Shown: piece by piece, positions 1 to 6,195 of the stretch
Layout of the letters: every line of letters starts with the position of its first letter
Numbering within the stretch: the first letter of the stretch is position 1
Origin: Candidatus Puniceispirillum sp.
GTDB lineage: Bacteria; Pseudomonadota; Alphaproteobacteria; Puniceispirillales; Puniceispirillaceae
Length of the DNA stretch: 11,331 nucleotides
Direction: 5' to 3'
Assembly: GCA_018668795.1 (NCBI GenBank)
Contig: JABJBD010000160.1
Span: 1 to 11,331 of the forward strand
The notes under the pieces: generated by a model
Databases searched by the model: none
What the model was told of the DNA's origin: nothing
Seen by the model: the letters and a program-made list of their open reading frames with translations, nothing else
Translations under genes and position numbers: made by a program

Positions 1-1
1 T

Positions 2-322
2 CATAAAGGACAAAAAGAAGCAGCCCATGCACTTGGTATTCCGGCAAATCGCACATTGCGTCTGGTTGTTATTCCACAAGCATTGCCGCTTATCATTCCA
101 CCAATCGCAAGTAATTACCTTAACCTGACCAAAAATTCATCATTAGCTATCGCTATTGGTTATTTTGATATTGTGGCGACGTTAGGGGGAATTTCATTGA
201 TGCAAACAGGCAAGGAGGTGGAGACCATGTCTCTTGTGCTTCTGATTTACTTATGTCTGTCCCTTTGCATCTCGGCGTCAATGAATTTCCTGAACCACCG
301 CGTTACGTTGAAGGCTAGATAA
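2..322 (+). CDS. aapQ: General L-amino-acid ABC transporter permease AapQ, C-terminal part (5' truncated by window edge)
   Basis: This is the last 106 residues of an inner-membrane permease of a polar-amino-acid ABC importer; the gene begins before the window. The reading frame is open from base 2, ahead of an internal TTG at 56 that should not be taken as the start. The first visible residues are the cytoplasmic EAA loop (GQKEAAHALGIPANRT), which docks on the ATPase, followed by the VIPQAL and NLTKNSSLAIAIGY motifs typical of the HisM/GlnP/AapQ family and a final hydrophobic segment. It is followed after 2 bp by a second permease and then an ATPase, the aapQ-aapM-aapP order of the general amino acid permease of alphaproteobacteria. 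The binding protein aapJ is expected just upstream, outside the window. AapQ rather than the related BztB is chosen from memory of the family; the two are near-equivalents. Confidence 0.9.
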   Translation, partial: HKGQKEAAHALGIPANRTLRLVVIPQALPLIIPPIASNYLNLTKNSSLAIAIGYFDIVATLGGISLMQTGKEVETMSLVLLIYLCLSLCISASMNFLNHRVTLKAR

Positions 323-324
323 TA

Positions 325-1464
325 ATGACAGCTTCAATTGAAACATCTAAAAAGCCAAACGCTACTGAGGATATGCTTCCGCCGCGTGGTGAGACAGGTA
401 TTATATTATGGTTACGCAAGAATCTGTTTGCTACGCCCACGGATACCGTACTTACCCTTTTTTGCATGTATATTCTGTATCTATTCGTGCCAGGTTTTGT
501 CGAATGGTCGATAATTGATGCTGTATGGTCTGCATCAGGCAGAGTTGATTGCTGGGAGCAGATGGAAGAGCCCAACAGCGCGGCGTGCTGGGCTTTTGTT
601 AGTACGCGTCTTCAGTTGCTGGTCTATGGCTTTTATCCCGAAGAATATATCTGGCGAGTCAATATTGCCTTTGTTCTGTTCCTGTTAGCGTTAGTGCCGG
701 TCTTGTGGGACAACACACCACGTAGGCCTTTGGCTTTGCTTTATTCAGCTTTATTCCCATTCATTGCAACATGGCTTGTTTTTGGTGGTTTTGGTATAGA
801 GGCTGTTGAAACCAAGAAGATTGGCGGTATTGCACTGACCTTGCTTATTGGGGTGACAGGCATTGCCTTTTCATTGCCTATTGGCATCATGCTGGCGCTT
901 GGACGTACTTCAAAACTGCCGGTTCTAAAGATGCTTTCAGTCATCTTTATTGAATTTATCCGCGGTGTACCATTGATTGCGTTGCTTTTCATCGCATCAA
1001 CTATGCTGAATTACTTCCTGCCACCAGGTACGACGTTTGATCTTCTGGTGCGGGTTCTGATCATGGTTACATTTTTTGCCTCTGCCTATATGGCCGAGGT
1101 GATTCGTGGTGGTCTGGCAGGTATTCCAAAAGGACAAATTGAGGCAGCGCAAGCGTCTGGTTTGACCTATTGGAAGACAACATATCTGATTGTCATGCCG
1201 CAAGTTCTGAAAATTTCGATACCGGGTATCGTGAATACATTTATCGGCTTGTTCAAAGACACGACTCTTGTTCTGATTATTGGCATGTTTGATGTGCTTG
1301 GTATGGGACGTTCGTCACTAGCTGACCCGAACTGGAACGGTCTAGCGCGCGAGATATATATCTTTGTTGCAATCTTCTTTTTCATATGCTGCTACGGGAT
1401 GAGTTACTACTCGGCCTATCTGGAGCGTAAACTTGATACTGAAAACAAATTTCAGAAGAAATAA
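325..1464 (+). CDS. aapM: General L-amino-acid ABC transporter permease AapM
   Basis: This is a 379-residue integral membrane permease, the partner of AapQ in the heterodimeric channel of a broad-specificity L-amino-acid importer. Its length matches AapM/BztC (about 380-430 residues). Hydrophobic segments lie near residues 40-60, 112-128, 137-157, 168-193, 207-232, 240-260, 300-327 and 343-363. The long N-terminal part with a CW...CWAFV region (residues 76-91) is typical of AapM and absent from small permeases such as HisM. The EAA loop is at residues 273-292 (EAAQASGLTYWKTTYLIVMP), the contact site for the ATPase. The ATG lies 2 bp after the aapQ stop, with an AAGG-like ribosome site inside the end of aapQ, so translation is probably coupled. 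The gene ends 15 bp before the most likely start of aapP. Confidence 0.93.
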   Translation: MTASIETSKKPNATEDMLPPRGETGIILWLRKNLFATPTDTVLTLFCMYILYLFVPGFVEWSIIDAVWSASGRVDCWEQMEEPNSAACWAFVSTRLQLLVYGFYPEEYIWRVNIAFVLFLLALVPVLWDNTPRRPLALLYSALFPFIATWLVFGGFGIEAVETKKIGGIALTLLIGVTGIAFSLPIGIMLALGRTSKLPVLKMLSVIFIEFIRGVPLIALLFIASTMLNYFLPPGTTFDLLVRVLIMVTFFASAYMAEVIRGGLAGIPKGQIEAAQASGLTYWKTTYLIVMPQVLKISIPGIVNTFIGLFKDTTLVLIIGMFDVLGMGRSSLADPNWNGLAREIYIFVAIFFFICCYGMSYYSAYLERKLDTENKFQKK

Positions 1465-1479
1465 TTGGCTGGGAACAAA

Positions 1480-2247
1480 ATGGCTAAGAAACCGAATAAA
1501 TCTACAAATGGCGAAACCGTTATCCGCATCGAAGCGATGCATAAATGGTTTGGCAATTTTCATGCTCTAAAAAACATCGATCTGACAGTTAAATCTGGTG
1601 AAAAAATTGTTATTTGTGGACCATCTGGTTCAGGAAAATCAACGCTGATTCGCTGTATCAACCGTCTGGAAGAACATCAGAAGGGTGTGATTAATGTACA
1701 CGGCACTGATCTGACGAGCGATCTTAAGGATATTGAAACGATCCGTTCAGAAGTCGGTATGGTGTTTCAGAGCTTCAATCTGTTCCCCCATCTAACCATT
1801 TTGGAGAACTGCGTGCTTGCCCCCATCTGGGTTCGCAAGATGCCGCGCAAAGAGGCCGAAGAGATTGCCTTGCAATATCTGGAGCGTGTTCGTATTCCGG
1901 AACAAGCACTCAAATATCCTGGCCAGCTATCAGGTGGTCAGCAGCAGCGTGTGGCTATTGCCCGTGCCTTGTGTATGCGTCCACGGATTATGTTGTTCGA
2001 TGAGCCAACATCTGCACTTGATCCAGAAATGATCAAGGAAGTGCTCGAAACGATGATTACGCTTGCCGAAGATGGCATGACCATGATTGTTGTTACGCAT
2101 GAGATGGGCTTTGCGCGTAAAGTTGCAAACCGCGTTATCTTTATGGATGCAGGTGAAATCGTCGAAGAGAATGATCCGGAAACATTCTTTAATAAGCCAA
2201 AGAACGATCGCACAAAGCTATTCCTAAGCCAGATTCTTAACGACTGA
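1480..2247 (+). CDS. aapP: General L-amino-acid ABC transporter ATP-binding protein AapP
   Basis: This is a 255-residue cytoplasmic ATPase that drives the Aap importer. All nucleotide-binding elements are intact: Walker A GPSGSGKST (residues 47-55), Q-loop Q97, signature LSGGQ (150-154), Walker B IMLFDE ending at D174-E175 and the H-loop histidine H207. The region ENC.LAPIWVRKMP and the C-terminal TKLFLSQIL are hallmarks of the AapP/BztD/GlnQ group. The ATG at 1480 is preferred. An in-frame TTG at 1465 would add five residues and begin directly after the aapM stop, but the ATG gives a length near that of rhizobial AapP (about 257). It is the last gene of the Aap operon; the next gene is convergent, with a hairpin in the 46-bp gap. 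Confidence 0.94.
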   Translation: MAKKPNKSTNGETVIRIEAMHKWFGNFHALKNIDLTVKSGEKIVICGPSGSGKSTLIRCINRLEEHQKGVINVHGTDLTSDLKDIETIRSEVGMVFQSFNLFPHLTILENCVLAPIWVRKMPRKEAEEIALQYLERVRIPEQALKYPGQLSGGQQQRVAIARALCMRPRIMLFDEPTSALDPEMIKEVLETMITLAEDGMTMIVVTHEMGFARKVANRVIFMDAGEIVEENDPETFFNKPKNDRTKLFLSQILND

Positions 2248-2258
2248 TGTGAATGTTG

Positions 2259-2282
2259 ATCCGGTCCGTTCCGTGGCCGGAT
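2259..2282. terminator. Possible stem-loop between convergent aapP and sseA
   Basis: An inverted repeat pairs ATCCGGTC (2259-2266) with GGCCGGAT (2275-2282), giving an 8-bp stem with one G-U pair around an 8-base loop. It sits in the 46-bp gap between the two convergent stop codons, where a shared terminator is expected. No clear U-tract follows on either strand, so it is not a textbook intrinsic terminator. It could act as an RNA 3'-end stabiliser or with Rho. Confidence 0.4.
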
Positions 2283-2293
2283 TGCTGTGCGTG

Positions 2294-3154
2294 TTAGGCT
2301 TGGCCCGTTTCAATGGGGGCATCTGATGTGCCCCATTCAGCCCAAGACCCATCAAACATTGAAACCTGTTGATGGCCAACAAGCTCTAGCGCAAGCGCCA
2401 ATGCACAAGCCGTAACGCCTGAACCGCAGGTGGTTGTGATCCTTTCCGCCAGGTCAACACCACCAGATTCGATGATTTGCTTCAATTCACTGGTAGTTTT
2501 CAACAGTTTTGTATCAGGATCAAATAGTGAGGTCACAGGTACATTTAAAGAATCCGGAATATGGCCAGAACGGATCCCCGCACGTGGTTCTGGTAATTCG
2601 CCTGAAAAACGCCCTGCGGCTCTAGCATCAACAATCTGACCGGCAATACCAGCTTCTACCTGTGGGCGTAAATCTTGCATATAGGCGACTGTGGCATTTT
2701 GTGCATTGCCAGCGATGAAATCACCAGTATTCGTGGGTTTTGAAGTGTTTTTTTGCAAGCTACCACCAGCTTGTTTCCATGCTGTTAATCCACCATCAAG
2801 ATAGCTGACATTGGTGTGGCCAAACAGGCGAAACAGCCACCAAGCGCGGGCAGATGACATAAACAGCGAATCATCATAGACAATCACATGATCATTCTGA
2901 TTTACGCCAAGGGCCCGGATATGCGTCTCAAAAACCTCGGCAGATGGCACAGTGTGCGGTAGCGCGGCATCAGGGTCGGCAATGACGCCAAGATCAAACC
3001 GCTGGGCACTAGGTATATGCCCTTCATCAAATTCAGTAATCGCGTCACGCCCAGTTGCCGGAATATGAAATGTAGCATCAAATATTTTTAAATCAATATC
3101 TTCAATATGCGCTTTAAGCCATTCAGCTGAAACAATATTTTTATTATCAAACAT
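2294..3154 (-). CDS. sseA: 3-mercaptopyruvate sulfurtransferase (two-domain rhodanese)
   Basis: This is a 286-residue tandem-rhodanese protein that transfers sulfur from 3-mercaptopyruvate (or a similar donor) to a thiol acceptor, probably in the cytoplasm. The N-terminal inactive rhodanese domain covers about residues 1-130, with the GHIPSAQRFD and YDDS...SARAWW motifs. The C-terminal catalytic domain covers about 150-286, with the CH2A-like DARAAGRF, the GHIPDSLNVP motif and the active-site loop CGSGVTA at 243-249 (nucleophile C243). That loop (CG[S/T]GV/ITA) is the mercaptopyruvate type; thiosulfate rhodaneses have CRKGVTA. The frame stays open upstream into cysK, but conserved sequence starts only at MFDNKNIVSAEWL, so the ATG at 3154 is taken. 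It begins 13 bp after the cysK stop, implying one transcript. Confidence 0.9.
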   Translation of the reverse strand: MFDNKNIVSAEWLKAHIEDIDLKIFDATFHIPATGRDAITEFDEGHIPSAQRFDLGVIADPDAALPHTVPSAEVFETHIRALGVNQNDHVIVYDDSLFMSSARAWWLFRLFGHTNVSYLDGGLTAWKQAGGSLQKNTSKPTNTGDFIAGNAQNATVAYMQDLRPQVEAGIAGQIVDARAAGRFSGELPEPRAGIRSGHIPDSLNVPVTSLFDPDTKLLKTTSELKQIIESGGVDLAERITTTCGSGVTACALALALELVGHQQVSMFDGSWAEWGTSDAPIETGQA

Positions 3155-3167
3155 ATCGATTATCTCA

Positions 3168-4163
3168 CTATAGCCAGTCGGGTACAGGTAATTGCTTTTC
3201 GCGAAGAAATTCTGGATTCCAGACCTTTGATTGATAACGTTGCCCACTGTCACATAGAATGGTGACAATGGTGTGACCCGGACCCATTTCACGTGCCATT
3301 GCAACAGCACCAGCAACATTGATCGCCGAAGAGCCGCCTAAATAGAGGCCTTCGTCTCGCATTAAAGCATAGATAAAAGGCAAGGCATCTTTATCGCTGA
3401 GACAGAATGGCATATCAACAAACGCTTTTTCCAGATTAGCGGTGATGCGTCCTTGACCAATGCCTTCTGAAATTGAATTGCCTTCGGCTTTAAGTTCACC
3501 ATGTGCATAGAAATTATACAAGGCAGACCCTTCAGGGTCAGCAAGGCCAATTTTGATATTGGGATTCATTTCTTTCAAGAATTGGCCAACGCCAGCCAAT
3601 GTACCGCCAGATCCAACTGAACAGATAAATCCATCAACCTCATGGTCGGTTTGTTCCCATATTTCGGGTCCCGTGGTTTTGTAATGACCGTCAAGATTGG
3701 CTGTATTATCAAACTGGTTTGCCCAGATCACCCCACCATTATGCGCCCCACTTAATTCCTGGGCGAGGCGTTCAGAATAACGGACATAATTGTCTGGATT
3801 TTTATAAGGTACGGCCGGAACAAGGCGCAGATCAGCACCATAAATGCGGAGATATTGTTTTTTTTCATCGCTTTGTGTTTCAGGCATTACGATAACAGAT
3901 TTATAACCTTTGGCATTACCAACCATGGTCAAGCCAATACCCGTGTTGCCTGCCGTGCCTTCAACAATCATACCGCCAGGGCCTAGCAACCCTCTGTTTT
4001 CGGCATCTTCAATGATAGCGAGCGCTGCGCGGTCCTTTACCGAGCCACCTGGATTCATAAATTCAGCTTTGCCCAGAATAGTACAACTTGTCATTTCGGA
4101 TACAGCACGAAGCTTTATCAGAGGGGTATTGCCAATAGATGCCAAAAAATCATTTTTATGCAT
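3168..4163 (-). CDS. cysK: Cysteine synthase (O-acetylserine sulfhydrylase), PLP-dependent
   Basis: This is a 331-residue fold-type II PLP enzyme that joins sulfide to O-acetylserine to form cysteine. The PLP-binding lysine is K43 in NPGGSVKDRAA. The substrate (asparagine) loop is EGTAGNTGIG (residues 68-77), the PLP-phosphate loop is GSGGTLAG (184-191), and the pyrimidine-ring serine region is in EGLYLGGSSAIN (271-282). The asparagine loop reads E-G-T-A-G, not the P-T-S-G form of enteric CysK. From memory that variant is common in a CysK subgroup found in alphaproteobacteria; it does not by itself decide between O-acetylserine and other activated-serine substrates. It is the first gene of a two-gene unit with sseA, so the pair handles both making cysteine and moving its sulfur. 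The start ATG at 4163 has only a weak upstream purine stretch. Confidence 0.92.
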   Translation of the reverse strand: MHKNDFLASIGNTPLIKLRAVSEMTSCTILGKAEFMNPGGSVKDRAALAIIEDAENRGLLGPGGMIVEGTAGNTGIGLTMVGNAKGYKSVIVMPETQSDEKKQYLRIYGADLRLVPAVPYKNPDNYVRYSERLAQELSGAHNGGVIWANQFDNTANLDGHYKTTGPEIWEQTDHEVDGFICSVGSGGTLAGVGQFLKEMNPNIKIGLADPEGSALYNFYAHGELKAEGNSISEGIGQGRITANLEKAFVDMPFCLSDKDALPFIYALMRDEGLYLGGSSAINVAGAVAMAREMGPGHTIVTILCDSGQRYQSKVWNPEFLREKQLPVPDWL

Positions 4164-4339
4164 TACAAACAGTTCTTCGTTCAGGGATGAAAGGGAATAG
4201 AAATCTTAATTCATAATAAGCCCATTGTTGCTGGATGCAAAATTGTTTTTAAAATTGACGGTTGGCAGAATTACAAGTTCATGCCAGTTTAATGTGTTGG
4301 TTTAGTTAATCGCTGCACATCGAATTGTTTGGACAACAC
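4164..4339. promoter_or_regulatory. Divergent intergenic region, cysK (-) / sixA-like gene (+)
   Basis: This AT-rich 176-bp gap separates two divergent genes and must hold both promoters. For cysK, a possible minus-strand pair is TTGCAT (complement of 4235-4240) and ATTATG (complement of 4212-4217) with 17 bp between them. On the plus strand a TTGACG (4255-4260) has no good -10 partner at normal spacing. These are weak matches. No coding sequence or strong hairpin is seen. Confidence 0.3.
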
Positions 4340-4855
4340 ATGGCTCGCATCACACTTTTACGGCATGGTAAAAGCGAAAACCCCCAAGCTGGGTTTGCTG
4401 ATTTTGATCGTGCGCTTAATAACCGCGGGCAAAAGAATGCTGATAATGTCGGTAAAATGATGATGCGCCAGAAGATGTTGCCCGACCTTGTGCTTGTATC
4501 ACCAGCAGTGCGCACCAAGCAGACATATGAAATTGCGTCCCAAAACTGGTCTGATATTCCGATGGAATTTGTTGATAGCCTTTATGAAGCCACAGCAAAC
4601 CAGTTGATGTATGTGATTGAAGAACGGGCAGGGCAATACCAAAATGTGCTTGTGATTGGCCACAATCCTAGTCTAGTCGTTCTGCTTAATCGTATGGTTG
4701 GATCTACACATACTGACAATAATTTGTCTTATTTTCCGACATGCTGTCTTGCTGACATTGGTTTCGAAGCCGATAGGATATGCGATATAAACCCTGAGGA
4801 CGGGCGTCTATTATCAATTATACGTGCGCGTTCTTTGGATCATCATTCTCTTTAG
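4340..4855 (+). CDS. SixA-like histidine phosphatase superfamily protein
   Basis: This is a 171-residue protein of the phosphoglycerate-mutase-like histidine phosphatase superfamily, closest in look to SixA phosphohistidine phosphatases. The catalytic RHG motif is at residues 8-10 (LLRHGKSE, phospho-acceptor H9). The supporting residues are the conserved SPAVRTKQT (54-62, with R58), E83 in LYEAT and the second histidine H108 in VIGHNPSL. The spacing and small size match SixA (about 160 residues), and no signal peptide or membrane segment is seen. The ATG at 4340 is chosen because the RHG motif follows at the usual distance; a TTG at 4325 would add five residues. It is followed by 110 bp holding the promoter of the yerC-his unit, so it is probably transcribed separately. 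The actual substrate cannot be read from the sequence. Confidence 0.85.
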   Translation: MARITLLRHGKSENPQAGFADFDRALNNRGQKNADNVGKMMMRQKMLPDLVLVSPAVRTKQTYEIASQNWSDIPMEFVDSLYEATANQLMYVIEERAGQYQNVLVIGHNPSLVVLLNRMVGSTHTDNNLSYFPTCCLADIGFEADRICDINPEDGRLLSIIRARSLDHHSL

Positions 4856-4914
4856 CTTGTGATGCGCTAGTTCATTCATTCAAGAAAAAAGATGGGTTTT
4901 TCCCCTACATTGCG

Positions 4915-4943
4915 TTGACAAGTATGTTTTAGCGTATTAAAAC
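4915..4943 (+). promoter_or_regulatory. Putative sigma-70 promoter of the yerC-his operon
   Basis: A perfect -35 box TTGACA (4915-4920) is followed after 17 bp by TAAAAC (4938-4943), a 4/6 match to TATAAT. TTAAAA one base earlier is an alternative. The -10 falls in the middle of the palindrome described next. Transcription would start near 4950, leaving a leader of only about 16 bases before the first yerC ATG. There is no His-codon-rich leader peptide or attenuator-like structure in this gap. Confidence 0.6.
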
Positions 4944-4955
4944 GCTGAAACATAC
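4922..4955. promoter_or_regulatory. 14-bp-arm palindrome overlapping the -10, candidate operator for YerC
   Basis: The left arm GTATGTTTTAGCGT (4922-4935) and right arm ACGCTGAAACATAC (4942-4955) are inverted repeats matching at 13 of 14 positions, separated by six bases (ATTAAA). It starts 2 bp after a TTGACA -35 box, covers the -10 and ends 11 bp before yerC. This is the classic place for a repressor operator. Since the promoter's own transcript would begin inside the right arm, a role as DNA operator is more likely than as an RNA hairpin, unless transcription reads through from upstream. Binding by the adjacent TrpR-like protein is inference. Confidence 0.6.
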
Positions 4956-4965
4956 GACATAATAT

Positions 4966-5268
4966 ATGGTTCACATGAAGCGTAATGAAATCGAAAGCGA
5001 GCATGAACAGGATCTGTTTGATGCCATACTGACACTGGAGAATAACGAAGAAGCACGAAGCTTTTTTTATGATCTTTGTACGCCTGCCGAATTAGAAGGG
5101 CTGGTGGATCGTTGGCGTGTGGCACAGATGCTTGTTCAAAAAGTGCCATATCGCAAGATCGCTGAAGAAACAAGCGTCAGCACAGCGACGATTGTCAGGG
5201 TCGCACGCTTTCTTAATAACGGTTTTGATGGCTATAAAACAATTATGCAACGCCAAGGTAAGCTCTAG
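4966..5268 (+). CDS. yerC: YerC/YecD-family TrpR-like transcriptional regulator
   Basis: This 100-residue helical protein belongs to the TrpR superfamily (YerC/YecD group). The TrpR-like region runs from about residue 15 (LFDAILTLENNEEARSFFYD) through LCTPAELEGLVDRWRVAQ (38-54). The helix-turn-helix is at about 57-84 (VQKVPYRKIAEETSVS then TATIVRVARFL). Length and motifs fit the family. It lies 18 bp upstream of hisG in the same direction and just downstream of a palindrome over its promoter, which suggests an autoregulated repressor of the his operon. From memory, TrpR-family regulators have been proposed for histidine genes in Gram-positive bacteria under the name HisR; here the link rests on gene context only. 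Either ATG 4966 or 4975 could be the start; neither has a clear Shine-Dalgarno, suggesting low or near-leaderless expression. Confidence 0.85.
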   Translation: MVHMKRNEIESEHEQDLFDAILTLENNEEARSFFYDLCTPAELEGLVDRWRVAQMLVQKVPYRKIAEETSVSTATIVRVARFLNNGFDGYKTIMQRQGKL

Positions 5269-5286
5269 GTAAAGGACAATGAAATA

Positions 5287-6186
5287 ATGAATGCGATGAG
5301 TGAAAACGGCAGGTTGAAAATTGCCATGCAGAAATCAGGGCGTCTGGCTGACATGTCGATGCAGTTACTTGAAAAATGTGGCATTTCGCTATCCAAGAGC
5401 CGTGACCAGCTTTTATGTATGGCGGATAATTTTCCGTTAGATGTGTTTCTGGTGCGCGATGATGATATTCCAGCTTTTCTGGCCACGAATGTGTGTCAGC
5501 TAGGGATTCTGGGGCAAAATGCATTGCTGGAACAGCAAGCAAATGAAAATGGAAAATATGCCGGACTAGAGGAAGTTATGGCGCTTGGTTATGGTAAGTG
5601 CCGTCTTTCGATCGCTGTGCCGAATGATTTTGACTATAAAGATGTTACGTCGCTTGCTGGTAAGACGATTGCAACGTCCTATCGTGGGTTGTTGTCAAAC
5701 TATCTGGCGGAAAAGAATGTTTCTGCCGATATTGTAACGATGCAGGGCGCGGTTGAGGTTGCCCCACGTACCCATCTTGCTGATGTGATTTGTGATCTTG
5801 TTTCAACGGGTAATACGCTAAAATCAAATGGATTGCGCGAAACCGATATTGTTATGCAATCGCAAGCTGTGGTTATTAAAAATGCTATAGATGACCCTGA
5901 AATCAATTTAATCTACGAAAAGCTTATCGCGCGATTACGTGCCGTTTTACGAGCCGAAAATAGCCGCTATATTATGCTGAACAGCCCGATAGATTCGTTG
6001 GATGCGATTAAGGCGGTATTGCCCGGTTCGCAATCTCCCACTGTTATGCCGCTACAGGGGCGTGACGATATGGTCGCTGTGCATGCGGTCTGCGAAGAGG
6101 GGGTGTTTTGGAATACAATGGAAGCCCTGAAAGCCAAAGGTGCCAATTCCATTCTAGTTGTGCCAATCGAAAAAATGCTGGATTAG
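5287..6186 (+). CDS. hisG: ATP phosphoribosyltransferase, long form (HisG-L)
   Basis: This enzyme catalyses the first step of histidine biosynthesis, joining ATP and PRPP to form phosphoribosyl-ATP. At 299 residues it equals the enteric long form. It has LKIAMQKSGRL near the N-terminus, RDDDIP (57-62), the PRPP-binding region ADVICDLVSTGNTLKSN (165-181) and a C-terminal regulatory HisG_C domain from about 225 to 299, ending in ILVVPIEKMLD. The regulatory domain implies direct histidine feedback and no need for HisZ. Many alphaproteobacteria instead use short HisG plus HisZ, so this copy looks gammaproteobacterial. The ATG at 5287 is 10 bases after AAGGA (5272-5276); an ATG at 5296 aligns better with the enteric N-terminus but is 19 bases away. 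The gap to the next gene is 9 bp, where enteric operons have hisD. Confidence 0.95.
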   Translation: MNAMSENGRLKIAMQKSGRLADMSMQLLEKCGISLSKSRDQLLCMADNFPLDVFLVRDDDIPAFLATNVCQLGILGQNALLEQQANENGKYAGLEEVMALGYGKCRLSIAVPNDFDYKDVTSLAGKTIATSYRGLLSNYLAEKNVSADIVTMQGAVEVAPRTHLADVICDLVSTGNTLKSNGLRETDIVMQSQAVVIKNAIDDPEINLIYEKLIARLRAVLRAENSRYIMLNSPIDSLDAIKAVLPGSQSPTVMPLQGRDDMVAVHAVCEEGVFWNTMEALKAKGANSILVVPIEKMLD

Positions 6187-6195
6187 AGGCAAGAT

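Noticed and set aside
3155..3319. An N-terminal extension of 55 residues on the sulfurtransferase, running into cysK
   Set aside because: The extra stretch overlaps the conserved end of cysK, shows no rhodanese similarity, and the family's N-terminus begins at the ATG at 3154.
4263..4286. TGGCA-N14-TGCCA inverted repeat between cysK and the sixA-like gene, as a possible LysR-type site
   Set aside because: Five-base arms with a long spacer occur often by chance, and the position relative to either promoter is unclear.
4885..4905. A-run / T-run (AAAAAA...GGGTTTTTCCCC) as a terminator of the sixA-like gene
   Set aside because: The pairing would be all A-T with no GC-rich stem, and the sequence does not end in a U-tract after a stable hairpin.
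5279..5287. A two-codon ORF (ATG AAA TAA) overlapping the hisG start as TAATG
   Set aside because: AAGGA is only 2 bases from its ATG but well placed for hisG at 5287; such minimal ORFs arise easily by chance and there is no sign of an attenuator.
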